Below are positions 22,791 through 32,587 of a DNA stretch of 64,000 bases, in pieces (within the stretch, counting starts at the first letter, position 1; the number at the start of each line of letters is the position of its first letter). The notes below the pieces were generated by a model that was given only the letters and a program-made list of their open reading frames with translations, did no database searches and was not told the DNA's origin. The translations under genes were made by a program, and so were the position numbers. This DNA is from Trichosphaerium sp. ATCC 40318 (Eukaryota > Discosea > Flabellinia > Trichosidae), in assembly GCA_038496445.1 (NCBI GenBank), contig JALMLS010000093.1:744001-808000 (forward strand), in the 5' to 3' direction.

Positions 22791-22798
22791 TATATAAA
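22791..22798 (+). promoter_or_regulatory. TATA-box-like site
   Basis: TATATAAA lies about 47 bp before a short ATG-started ORF and 160 bp before the HTTM start. One of the few clear TATA-like sites in the window. Confidence 0.35.
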
Positions 22799-22953
22799 GT
22801 GAAATTAAGAGACAACTTAGTGTGTTGGCTTTAAGGCATGTCAAACCGACAAAGAACATTAAGAAACAAGCGCGACCATCACGTAAGGTACTCTGGGGTC
22901 TGTGATGATACTGCGTAAAATAAATACGTTATCTAATACGTATATACGACCTT

Positions 22954-24597
22954 ATGGTACCTCTTTACGCATTTATAAACCATCTAAGACGATTAGCGAC
23001 TTGTTTTGCGTTGTCAACAAAAAGTTTAGCTGTATGGCGTATACTCCTTGGTATAGTACTCGTATATGATTTAGTAGACCGATCAAAGCACTTTACGCTA
23101 TTTTATACAAAGTTTGGAGCATTACCAGCAACCGACTTGTTAAGCTCAGACTTTGACTTATTCAGCGGAAACTATTTTAGCGTTTACATGATTAACGAGT
23201 ACCATATATTCCGAATCTTTCTCTTTCTTGTATCTATAGTAGCAGCAATATCTTTATCAATTGGCTACTGTACACGTGTAGCTATAATCACGTGTTGGGT
23301 GCTCAATGTAAGTCTTCAAGAAGTTCAACCGCTGACCTATATGGGAGGTGATTGCTATCTAAGGGTTATGATGTTTTGGTCAATGTTCCTCCCTTTGAAC
23401 ACTTTTTGGTCGATTGACGCCTTTCAAAAATCACGTGCGAATAAAAATTCGTCGTTGAGCGAACAAGTAGATTCAAGTAAGGACCCAAGATTGACTCTAA
23501 GCGTTGCATCAGCGGCGTTATTGATACAACTTTCACTCGTTTATATTACAGCTTGGAGGAATAAAACAGGACCAGGTTGGATTAAAGAGTACTCTGCAAC
23601 AAGCCAGACTCTCGCTGTAGAGACATATGGAACACCACTTGGACGTATCCTTTTACGCATGCTACCTTTCTGGTTCTTTCAGACGCTCACTTGGATTGCA
23701 TTGAAACTTGAAATCATAGCACCTACACTTCTTTATTTCCCATATAAAAACATGCGAACACTTGGATGCTTTTTAATATTTTGCTTACATGCTGGGTTCC
23801 TTCCAATGCTAAGATTAGATATGTTCATATTCGTGGGATGTGTAGCACCTGTATCTGTACTAGGAGATCATATCTGGGAGTGGGTGAAGCTTCCTTCTTC
23901 GTATGCTAAAAAATTGAAAGAGTTTGCAAAATACCTTGCTAGGGTATTACCTAATAAGGCCTCACCTGTCTTGAAATCAAGCGATCGTACACATGGATCA
24001 GAAGATAGCAATGCCATCGGACTATCTACTACAACGAACATTGTTCTTCTTGTTTTGATTATCAGCGTTATTTTTTGGAACCAAGGTATTGTTGATCGCA
24101 GATACAGCCCTCCTACACCTTTTCGTCAACTAGTCTTAATAGCAAGGCTTGAGCAGCAATGGCGTATGTTTTCTCCAGATTCTCCTACATCATTCAAGTG
24201 GTACTGGGTGGAAGGGACAACTGCATCAAACCAAAAAGTAGAAATCTGGAGAGCAATAGCTTTTAATGACTTTAGTGATGACAGAATTCTTAATTTAGGA
24301 GATGGCTCTGTAGTTAAAGATCACACTGTAGAAGAGATAAGTAAATACAGACCAGATGTATACACTGTTACTCGATATCATCGATGGGTAAAGTTCTTAG
24401 AGGGCGGATACGGCAGATTTGACAAAACAAGGCACAGAACAAATGAATATGCAGTTAAGAGATACAATGCCTTAAGACCAAAAGATGATTCTATTGTTTC
24501 TATTAGTTCTTGGTCTGTAACAGAATATGTTCGTAAAGATGGATCACCTGCACAAATAGGAAAACCAGTATTTCTTGATACAATATCATTGCGTTAA
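22954..24597 (+). CDS. HTTM-domain membrane protein (vitamin K-dependent carboxylase-like fold), intronless
   Basis: 547 residues in one uninterrupted exon. The N-terminal 300 residues match the HTTM pattern of multiple TM helices: LAVWRILLGIVLVYDLVDR, then FLFLVSIVAAISLSIGYCTR, DCYLRVMMFWSMFLPLNTFW, LLIQLSLVYITAW, and HAGFLPMLRLDMFIFVGCVA. This is followed by a further TM segment (NIVLLVLIISVIFWN) and a soluble C-terminal domain with EQQWRMFSPDSPTSFKWYWV and RYHRWVKF. In bacteria and animals HTTM proteins include gamma-glutamyl carboxylase and related enzymes. The 'W.MF.P.P' segment followed by a beta domain is common in bacterial HTTM proteins of unknown function. No intron in an intron-rich genome suggests lateral acquisition or retroposition. 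Confidence 0.85.
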   Translation: MVPLYAFINHLRRLATCFALSTKSLAVWRILLGIVLVYDLVDRSKHFTLFYTKFGALPATDLLSSDFDLFSGNYFSVYMINEYHIFRIFLFLVSIVAAISLSIGYCTRVAIITCWVLNVSLQEVQPLTYMGGDCYLRVMMFWSMFLPLNTFWSIDAFQKSRANKNSSLSEQVDSSKDPRLTLSVASAALLIQLSLVYITAWRNKTGPGWIKEYSATSQTLAVETYGTPLGRILLRMLPFWFFQTLTWIALKLEIIAPTLLYFPYKNMRTLGCFLIFCLHAGFLPMLRLDMFIFVGCVAPVSVLGDHIWEWVKLPSSYAKKLKEFAKYLARVLPNKASPVLKSSDRTHGSEDSNAIGLSTTTNIVLLVLIISVIFWNQGIVDRRYSPPTPFRQLVLIARLEQQWRMFSPDSPTSFKWYWVEGTTASNQKVEIWRAIAFNDFSDDRILNLGDGSVVKDHTVEEISKYRPDVYTVTRYHRWVKFLEGGYGRFDKTRHRTNEYAVKRYNALRPKDDSIVSISSWSVTEYVRKDGSPAQIGKPVFLDTISLR

Positions 24598-24658
24598 CGT
24601 TATAAAAAACCCTTTGTACAGATTACTTGCATTGTTTTCTACAGTTAAAAAGTTCTGC

Positions 24659-24757
24659 GCAAAGTGTTAGTTGGTTCCATAATCGCCTAAAGTTGCTTTG
24701 CCTTACCTACACAGCAACACAGCAACACAGAAGCAACTGTATTTGATGACACATGGG
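24659..24757 (-). pseudogene. Inverted fragment of array member 1: exon 1 and intron 1
   Basis: Read on the minus strand, this repeats 19162-19250 almost exactly: start codon, signal-peptide exon, donor GTAAGG and intron 1, ending at CACTTTGC. It carries an extra 8 bp in the TGTTGCTG run that shifts the frame at the exon end. It forms an inverted repeat of about 95 bp with the intact gene, spanning about 5.4 kb. Confidence 0.85.
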
Positions 24758-24882
24758 GTTATCGATATAAGTTTTATTTTGTTACTATCGCAATATAAAA
24801 ACTGATTTTTTTTGTGACTTGAGGAAAACTTGTAGTTGACCCTTTTAGAATACCAGTATTTAAATGATTCTTACACATACAA

Positions 24883-25323
24883 TTACATACTAAATGGTAT
24901 CTTCCTCACAGTCAAATCTAATGTGAAGGCACAAGCGCAAAACTTCAAAGTTTTTGGACAAGCAGCGTTTAACGAAGCTATAAATCTTGTCGCAGTGACA
25001 ACCACTACAACTAAAATGCACCCTGTAGCAATACCAGCAATCACACTATTACTCAGACCGCTATCATTGCATCCGTCATTGACTGCCCATACTGCAGAAA
25101 GTTCTGTTTGTTTGTTGATGACGGAGAACTGATTGCATTCATCTTCTACATCACTTGTCACTGTTGGTGCGTCAATGATCGATTCATCACAATTTGGAGG
25201 TATTGTAGGACTGTATGAAGCGTTTCAGATACCTCTGTGATGACAATACTCGGGTCTGGAGGTACGCACTGTACTGGTAACAACAACAAAGACAGTAAGT
25301 ACTATTGATATCACGTGCGTCAT
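24883..25323 (-). pseudogene. Internally deleted, frame-broken copy of the LamG-cassette family
   Basis: The minus strand starts as the family does (MTHVISIVLTVFVVVTS, then the CVPPDP region out of frame). It jumps directly to the cassette (ITEVSETLHTVL, then VTSDVEDECNQFSVINKQTE) and a TM-like stretch, losing the whole LamG domain and stalk. A frameshift after the signal peptide gives an early stop. The tail after the TM segment is unrelated to the family tail. Confidence 0.8.
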
Positions 25324-25577
25324 CTCTCGCTATCACCGATATTTTTACGACTTTCGGGTGCTAGATAGCTTTAGCTTGCTCTATCGCGAAACAAATTAGT
25401 TTGAAGAATTCACAAAAACAACTTGAAAAGAGCGTCAAGTTGACTTTACTTTTTTTGACTTTTATAGTCGCTGGATAGCGTCTCATACTTTGGGTTGTAC
25501 GGAATATTTCGCTTTCTTATCTGAAACAAGCAATGTACTTGCTGAATGAAAACAACAAAATGAGAACTTCCAACATT

Positions 25578-26291
25578 TTATTTGTACTCACACCTACTTT
25601 TTGCTTTTCCGTGTTCATCCCATGTGATACATGTGCCAAATAATTTACCGTCCTTGTACGAACATAGTTTTACTAGAGTTCCGTTCTCATGCCATTGTTT
25701 AAACTCGCCATTTTTGATATCATCAGAATACATACAAGATGAATAAGGTTTACCGTTTCTGTGAAAGAACTCTTGTTTCCCATTTTTTTTACCTAAATTG
25801 TAGTAGCACTTTGATTGAAGTTTACCATTCTTCCTCCACATCTCACATACCCCGTTCTTTTTACCATCAACATATACACAAGAAGACCTTACTTGCCCGT
25901 TATCATGCCATTCCTTACATAGACCTTCTGCATTGCCTTGTTCGTTGTAATAGCAGTGTTCTTTTATTTGTCCATTTTTGAGGAACAACTTATGTCCACC
26001 TAACCCACTACGCTGCCATTTGATGCCTCCGTCTTTATACCAACTGGTCCAAAGACCGGAAGGGTTTAAATTGTCATCAAAACGTGTACAAAGTGCAGCC
26101 TCTTTAGATAGTAGTGGCCATGCTATAGAAGAGTGTTTTGTAAAGTTTGAAATGTATTGTTGTATTTCTGGAGGGAGCTGGGTTAAAAAACTGTCTGTTG
26201 TCTCTTCTTCACATTCGTATGGACTGTTTGATACCAGATCGACGCTAATTAGTCGTTTAGTACCGTTATCAGCATTTATTGTTTGAAACAT
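25578..26291 (-). CDS. F-box-like and MORN-variant (MORN_2) repeat protein, intronless, giant-virus-like
   Basis: 237 residues. ATG 26291, TAA at 25578. The N-terminus has an F-box-like helix pair (LTQLPPEIQQYISNF, then WPLLSKEAALC). The rest is about seven MORN_2 units of about 24 residues with the pattern GxxNGxxxxWxxNGxxxxxCxYxxG: KEWHDNGQVRSSCVYVDGKK, EMWRKNGKLQSKCYYNLGKK, EFFHRNGKPYSSCMYSDD, QWHENGTLVKLCSYKDGK. An LPPEI-type head plus MORN_2 repeats is a hallmark of large paralogous families in Marseillevirus-type giant viruses of amoebae. Single exon and location next to a decayed relative fit an acquired gene. Function unknown. Confidence 0.8.
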   Translation of the reverse strand: MFQTINADNGTKRLISVDLVSNSPYECEEETTDSFLTQLPPEIQQYISNFTKHSSIAWPLLSKEAALCTRFDDNLNPSGLWTSWYKDGGIKWQRSGLGGHKLFLKNGQIKEHCYYNEQGNAEGLCKEWHDNGQVRSSCVYVDGKKNGVCEMWRKNGKLQSKCYYNLGKKNGKQEFFHRNGKPYSSCMYSDDIKNGEFKQWHENGTLVKLCSYKDGKLFGTCITWDEHGKAKSRCEYK

Positions 26292-26855
26292 ATTTTTGAA
26301 ACCCTTTTTCGTAATGATTCACCGTTTAGTGTTTATTTGGCGTACCTTTCGAGCGTTTTTGACGTAGTTTTCTGGTTTATGTCTTCTGTACCATTGTACT
26401 GCACAGTAATCGTTGAGGATCGTTCCATATTCGCGTAGGAGTTGTATTATTGCAACAAACACAAATATAGCCAAATCGGTGAATTTTAAGTCGATATTTA
26501 AGCTAAGTATGACATCTCGTTGTAGGCAAAGAAAATGTAATCGCAATGTATTTGTTTACGAACTAAATGTAAAAACCCGAAAGTTAAGCAAGCACGTGAT
26601 AACGCGATTTTTTTTTTTTTGTTCGAGGTTTCTTTTGGCGTTTCGATAGTATATATTGTAACCTACTTTAAGAGCTTATAGTCCTAGTAGTAAAATCAAA
26701 TTCTGTAACCATTGACACAGGTGGGGTAAATAGTTGTCCCGCTAGCGCTCTTAATTCGTCAAAAGTTGCCAGAAACGTGTTGTATGCGCGGACTAAGGAT
26801 GAGTGAACACCATGCTTGTGTTAAGTGTCTAGCCAAAAAAAGTCAAACAAACCAC
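26292..26855. other. Divergent spacer between MORN gene and array member 2
   Basis: No exon recognised. CACGTG at 26594 in a T-rich tract and a TATATA run about 26650 may belong to the promoter of array member 2. Confidence 0.4.
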
Positions 26856-28687
26856 ATGAGACGCTCCACGTTAGCAGTGTTGATTGCTGTTTTTACAGTT
26901 GTAGCTAACACACAGTGCATATCTCCAGAACCAGGCATTTCGAGCTGGTGGATGTTTGATACTATTATTACAAATACTACATTCGACGCTGTAGATTCAC
27001 GTGTTGGTGCCATATCTGGCGTTTATTCAACTGACTTTTCTCAAGTCGCAGTACGTTACCAGTCGAAATAGTAAGTATCTAAAGTACATAGGGACAAGTT
27101 GGCAATGGTTTAAGACTAAATGGTAGCTCGGTAGTCACAATTGAGAACGATGGTATTTTTTCTCCAGAGCAAGGTATTTATATTCAGTTTGTGCATGTGT
27201 TTTCGATTTAATGACAACAACCCTAACCGCCCAAAGGAAGCTTTACTGTAGAATTGTGGTTTAACCCGGTATCTCTTGGTAGAAAGCAATATCTCATTCA
27301 TCACCAGTCCGGTGATTCTGTCTATGGTTTGTTCATTAACAGCCGAAATGAGCTGGGATATGAGCTTGGGTTCGGTGAGTTGTTGCGTACTGAACGTTAA
27401 CCTTATATTTTACGTAGCATCTGGAGCGTATGGGAGCTCAGCTAGAGGAGATGTTACCACTACTAATTCTTGGTATCATGCTGCAATTGTATGGAAACAG
27501 TAAGAACGATATTTCTTTTCCGCCTTCTTTCAAGACTTACTCTTCAAAAGGAACACACGACATTTTGGGGCTTACTTGAGTACTATTACGCTTACTGTTA
27601 TGAATCTAACATAATTAGATGGTAATACCTCCACACCACTAACACTAAGTTCGTCACCCATATCAACAGGCAATGCGCTCTTTTTTATTGGGTCAGATAG
27701 TGACATGAACAACCTTTTCAATGGGATTTTGGATGAGGTAAGAAAACCACGTGATCCTCATATCTGTTCTAACACTTCGGCAAGGTGTCGTACTACAAAG
27801 GTGTCGCCCTTACAGAAGAACAAATACGAGACATATATGAAGCGGGTACATACTTAACAGTAGAATCTTCAATTAAAACTGTTGTAGGTACACAAGGTAA
27901 ATGCCTTCCAAGTGCACCTGATACGTCTCAACCCACAGCAATGCCTTACGCTGTGCCAACTCCACCGCTTTCACCGAGTCCAACACCACAAGTAACCTCA
28001 AAGGATCCTGCAGTTCCATCACTAGCACCAACTGACGCCGTTGTTTCTCCAGCGAATAGTACATGTACGTACAATTGTCAAGGTTTTGTTCTAAGCACAA
28101 GCACTAGCGTGCAATGGAATGATTCCTCCAGGCGGTGTGTGTAATGAAACAAGTGGGATATGGTTCGTTAAAAAAGACGTGGTGATTCAGTCAACAATGA
28201 ACATTCATGTAGAGACTTCAATTATATTTCAAGGTTTATCAAATTGCTCTTTATGTTTTATACTAATAGTACTTGTACAGGAAATGTTAACATAACGGCG
28301 AACTCAACAATACGAGTTTCTTCAATGGCAACACTCACATTTCAAAAGTGTCCAACTTTCAATGACACTCTCATTATTATTCTTACAGATGTCGCTGAGT
28401 CACTTCATACAATCATGAGGATTCCTCGTAATTGTGAGTCTTCGATTATTCAACAATCGGAAGTAATAAATGGCGTGCAAGATGGATGTAACAAGTTCTA
28501 TCGAAGAGAAACACAAACTAAACTATCTGTATTATGGTCAATTGATAGTGGATGCAGCGATAGCAGTATTAGTGATGGTGTCATTGCCATCATTGCTGTT
28601 CTTACAATCATATTTATTATCGCTCTACTCCTCACTTTTATTTGTGTAGTGTTGCTGACATTCCGAAGCAAGAGTGCAACTGTTTAG
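26856..28687 (+). CDS. LamG-like type I membrane protein, array member 2 (most diverged)
   Basis: ATG 26856 was chosen because MRRSTLAVLIAVFTVVANTQ is a signal peptide matching the paralogues; upstream in-frame codons add nothing. The LamG-like jelly-roll domain spans several exons: SSWWMFDTIITNTTFDAVDS, then RVG; GNGLRLNGSSVVTIENDGIF; GSFTVELWFNPVSLGRKQYL; SWYHAAIVW; LFFIGSDSD...FNGILDEVSYYKG. A Pro/Thr/Ser stalk (about 27895-28065) follows, then the cassette (CNGMIPPGGVCNETSGIW, TLTFQKCPTFNDTL) and a TM helix ending SKSATV. The tail differs from the common GKRTFVI ending. Probably a cell-surface receptor or adhesin; no ligand evidence. Confidence 0.78.
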
Positions 28688-28849
28688 TTTTTTACCTGAA
28701 ATAAAATATCCATTAACAGTACATTGCTTTTGTTCGTCTTGGTAATAATCTTGAGGGGCTTTGTGCTTCGAAGTGTACCTTACAAATGTAGAGATTAATT
28801 CTTAGTAACATAGATTCATAAGGCATACAAAGAGCTCATCAGTATTTGT

Positions 28850-28985
28850 TTATTCAATGGCAACCGCGTATTTCAAAAGTATCCTGTTTTAGTTGCGATG
28901 GTGCAAGGATGTAATAGCTTCTCGTGAAGAAAGACTTGTCTTTATAGTACTCAGTTATTTGTGTAGTGCTGACAGACGTTTGGGC
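28850..28985 (+). pseudogene. Decayed partial copy of the cassette exon
   Basis: Blocks align in order with the last exon of array member 2: TTCAATGGCAAC...TTTCAAAAGT-TCC, then GTGCAAG.ATGTAA, then TTATTTGTGTAGTG.TGACA. Most of the middle is deleted and no frame is open. Confidence 0.55.
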
Positions 28986-29054
28986 CCGCTCGTGACAGAT
29001 GCATAAAACTAAACAAAGTACTACAAAAGTTACTAAGATGTATTTACTTTTAGC

Positions 29055-29414
29055 TTATGTGCATTTAGCGTAGTAGCCTGCGCTCTTTTTTAACTCGTGA
29101 TCGTATAGACGCATGTGCAGTTGTCTATTTCCTACGGATACACGCTCAGATATCAACGATATAGGTTGTTTACCGCGGCGTCTTATAACGAAGTGGTGTA
29201 CCATGAGTTTATCACCTCGTGGAACAGATTGTCTACTGTATGCCATTTTGTACGAATACAGATATCTCCCGGTGTGGTGTGAGTATACTTTTACACTAAT
29301 CCTTTTGCTTCTAGAGCCTACTGTGTACACATAGTCCCGCCCAGAAGGATCTTGGAACGCAATCGAACATGTGTATCCCAAAGTACAGGTCAGTGCGAAA
29401 GCACAGAAGAACAA
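29055..29414 (-). CDS. Possible small secreted or membrane-anchored protein
   Basis: An open minus-strand frame of about 119 codons with a hydrophobic N-terminal stretch (LLYLFFCAFALTCTLGYTC when read slightly upstream), then a basic, beta-looking region: DYVYTVGSRSKRISVKVYSH, then MVHHFVIRRRGKQPISLI and RQLHMRLYDHELKK. No ATG lies at the head; the first exon or start is unresolved, and an acceptor-like TTAG precedes it. Not recognised. Confidence 0.35.
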   Translation of the reverse strand: MFFCAFALTCTLGYTCSIAFQDPSGRDYVYTVGSRSKRISVKVYSHHTGRYLYSYKMAYSRQSVPRGDKLMVHHFVIRRRGKQPISLISERVSVGNRQLHMRLYDHELKKSAGYYAKCT

Positions 29415-30220
29415 ATAAAGCAGATGTTGCCATTGGTGTGTTGACGAAAAACAAGTGTTCTAATTCGCCTTGAAGGGTTCCTAAAAAGGAAAACCCTAAC
29501 TTATAATACCAGCAAAGTTGTTGCAAACAATGTACTAGCCAATAATGTGACAGCTTGGAAGAATGTCAAAATAGTCAAAAAAAGAAGTTAAACATCTGTT
29601 TTGGGTTTCCTAACTTCCTACAAGTAAAATTTGGTTTGCGACTATTTGACAAGAGCAAAAAATTTTGAGTTTTCTACCTGCCTACAATCTCTTAAACCCT
29701 TTTGCGCCAAGAAATGGTACGTAATTGGCAGTTTAACAGGATTTAGGGGACCAAATCGTCTTTAAGAAAACTCATAATTTTATGTTTGTCCAAAACTTTT
29801 CTTTTTAGCCAGTATTTGCTTTGTAGTTATCTGTGGGCGTAAGGTATTCGTGACAACAGTTCTTAGCTTAAATAAAAATGTCCCAAATAAAAGTCGACAT
29901 CCTTACTCATAACTTACACCATTCCATGATTCTTATGTTGCTCTACTGAGCCAGCACCGCTTTTGAGACAGTTTCGACAATTTACGCGCTTTCGAGAATC
30001 TTTAAGACGTTTTACTCACCAGAACCATCTTACACTTCAATCGCTACTTTTAACATGTAGCTATGATGCAATACTTATAGGTTGCCAAACGTATTTGCGA
30101 TTTCGTTTGTGCTGTACCGAGAAAAAGGTACTGACAGCCAAAGGGGTGTTTTCGGAAAATCAAAAATTCTGAAATTTCTCAAAAGCGACCAAAGTTAAGG
30201 CAAACAAACGCTGTAAAATC
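29415..30220. other. Intergenic, nothing convincing
   Basis: No exon chain on either strand. Short ORFs here lack splice signals and composition bias. Confidence 0.4.
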
Positions 30221-32234
30221 ATGTCCCACGTGATAATAATATTACTCACACTAGTTGTTGTTACCAACGCACAGTGCGTACCTAAAGATTCAAGTCTTAC
30301 AAGTTGGTGGCGATTTGAAGCGATTACTGAAAGCAAAGCTTTCGACCTTTTCAATTCACGTGTTGGTACCTTTGGTGGTAAAGCCTCCCAAACCACAGTA
30401 AGTTACCATTTAAAGTAGGACGTAATTAATAGTCGCAATAAGGGGCGTGTTGGCGATGCGGTACAGTTCCAAAGTGAAGCTACCTTTGTAGTTGAGAACG
30501 AGGGAATATTCGAACCTGATCAAGGTACTCAACAATGACGCTGAATTTGAAGTTTAAATTCTAAATCGCGATGATTTCTATTGTTAGGAATGTCAGTAAA
30601 TCCCTTTGTAAAAATTACTAATGGTTCTCCTTAAAGGAAGCTTTACAGTTGAGATGTGGATAAACATAAAGTCATTGGGCAGTAGACAATATTTAGTTCA
30701 TCATGAAAATTCCAACTCTGGGTTCAGGTTTTGGATAGGTGAAAATGATGTTTTGTCGACTTATGCTAAATGGGGTACGTAAAGGAACACTTTCATTGCC
30801 TGTCCTAATACTACTAGTTGGAGGTAGCACACAATCAAGTGGTATTCTTGATATTGACACTCTGGACGTTTGGCACCATGTTGGTATTGCATTCAACAAG
30901 TAAAGATTTTTTTCGACAAATATGTTTTTTTTTTTTACTCTATTTTTAGGAGTGCTGAGCAACTTATTGTTTACTTTGGTGCGTTTAGTTGAATAGGCTA
31001 TGTAGTATTTAACCCATAATGTAGACGGCGTCATGTATCCTGTAAATATGGTTTCTGGCGCTAGCATTGTCACAGATAGCAGCACACAGTTCTTTATTGG
31101 TTCAAATAATGAAGGTGATTATTACTTTAATGGCATTATGGACGAGGTATTGTTGCGATGATTTATCATTTAATAAAGGTATCATATAGGTATCATTCTA
31201 CCAAGGTGTTGCTCTGAATCTGACACAGATACAACAGATTTACAATGCGGGTAATAAACTGTTTGTACTTGACTTGCGAAAACATGAGTTAACTGTGTTT
31301 GTTAAGGATTATCTGGATTTGGAAAATGTTTTTTAATGGCAGTTCCCACAATAGCTCCTGTTGTACTAACTGAAGCACCAACTGAAGCACCAATAATGCC
31401 TACTGAACAACCAACAATACCTACCGAGCCAATGGCACCAACTCAAGTTCCTATCACAACTGAACCAACGGCTCCAGCTGAAGCACCAATAGTGCCTACT
31501 GAAGTACCAACGGGCGCACCAACGCCCACTGAGGTACCAGCGATATTGGATGTACCGACATCGATGAGTAAGTTAGAACACCTTTTTTTTTTTTTTGAAT
31601 GCTTTGGCTGAGAATGGTTTTGTAATTCTAATGATGGTAATAGCATGCAGTGGTGATAAGCCTCCAGGTGCTGAGTGTGATCAAAGTCAAGGTGTTTGGG
31701 TTGTAACTGATGATGTTGTGATTCAACCATCAACGAATATTCTGATTGAGACTTCAGTTGTGTTTCAAGGTACATTGAATTACTCGCTTTGGTTTTACCT
31801 GTAGCTTTGAGATTAGTAATAACTTTGTAGGAAACGTAAACTTGAAGGAAAACTCAACAATACGAGTTTCTTCAATGGCAACACTCACATTTCAAAAGTG
31901 TCCAACTTTCAATGACACTCTCACTATCGTTCTGACAGAAGTCAGCGAATCTGTTCATACAGTTCTTACAATACCTCCAAATTGTGAAGAGTCGATCATT
32001 GACGCAATAACAGTGACAAGTGATGTTGAAGATGAATGTAGCGACTTTTCTGCAGTAGAAACGCAAACAAGACTTTCTGTGTTGTGGACAGTCAATGACA
32101 GATGTAATGACAGTGGCCTGAGCAATGGTGCCATTACTGGTATTGCTGTCGCGGTTGTTTTGGTTGTTGTGGTTATAGCTGCAAGTTTGATTTACTATTT
32201 TACTTTTCACGGCAAGAGAACTTTTGTCATTTGA
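30221..32234 (+). CDS. LamG-like type I membrane protein, array member 3
   Basis: ATG 30221 starts a signal peptide (MSHVIIILLTLVVVTNAQ) directly followed by CVPKDSSLTSWWRFEAIT, the start of a LamG-like domain. Further exons give VENEGIFEPDQGSFTVEMWI, then QYLVHHENSNSGFRFWIG; WHHVGIAFN; STQFFIGSNNEGDYYFNGIM, then DEVSFYQGVALNLTQIQQIY. The stalk (31306-31566) is the longest in the array, about 75 residues of (P/A)TE-P repeats. The cassette follows: GDKPPGAECDQSQGVWVV, VIQPSTNILIETSVVF, TLTFQKCPTFNDTLTIV, VTSDVEDEC, a TM helix of Val/Ala/Ile, and YFTFHGKRTFVI. The cytosolic tail is about 10 residues, so signalling would need a partner. Confidence 0.82.
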
Positions 32235-32587
32235 TACTATCACGTTCAATACATTATCTAAATAAATAATCCTCTACGTTCATCATTTGAACGTGCCGCT
32301 GAAGGGTGGTAGAATGTAAGAGACAATTTCCGAGAATACTAGCCTAAAGTTTTGCTTCTAGAACTTCATGCATTCGTCGAAGATTTAATCAAAAACTTTC
32401 AGTTTTATTCACACATTTTGAGACGGCAGTGGATCTTATTCTAAAATAGTTATTTTGTGAATTATTAACTGTGGCTTATTCTTTAATTTGTTATTAGACT
32501 TCATTAACTCAATATCGATCTTGTTTACGCGTGATCACGTGATTTTTATCGCTCGACTGGGAAAGTCAACAAATAGTATTATAAATC

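Larger units (their letters stand above)
21805..22953. other. Accessory spacer with tandem repeat and decayed MORN gene
   Basis: Besides the entries below, no intact gene is seen. A short ORF (MSNRQRTLRNKRDHH..., 22838-22918) follows a TATATAAA box but is too short to call. Confidence 0.4.

Noticed and set aside
22838-22918. 27-codon ORF downstream of a TATATAAA box
   Set aside because: Very short, no homology, and its link to the HTTM gene is unproved; noted but not called as a gene.
26566-26650. T-rich tract considered as a telomere-like or origin element
   Set aside because: A simple poly-T run with one CACGTG; no repeated unit or other origin feature.
31872-32249. Minus-strand Asn/Cys-rich frame, repeated at 34129-34503
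   Set aside because: It is the complement of the shared cassette exon, so its recurrence only reflects paralogy.
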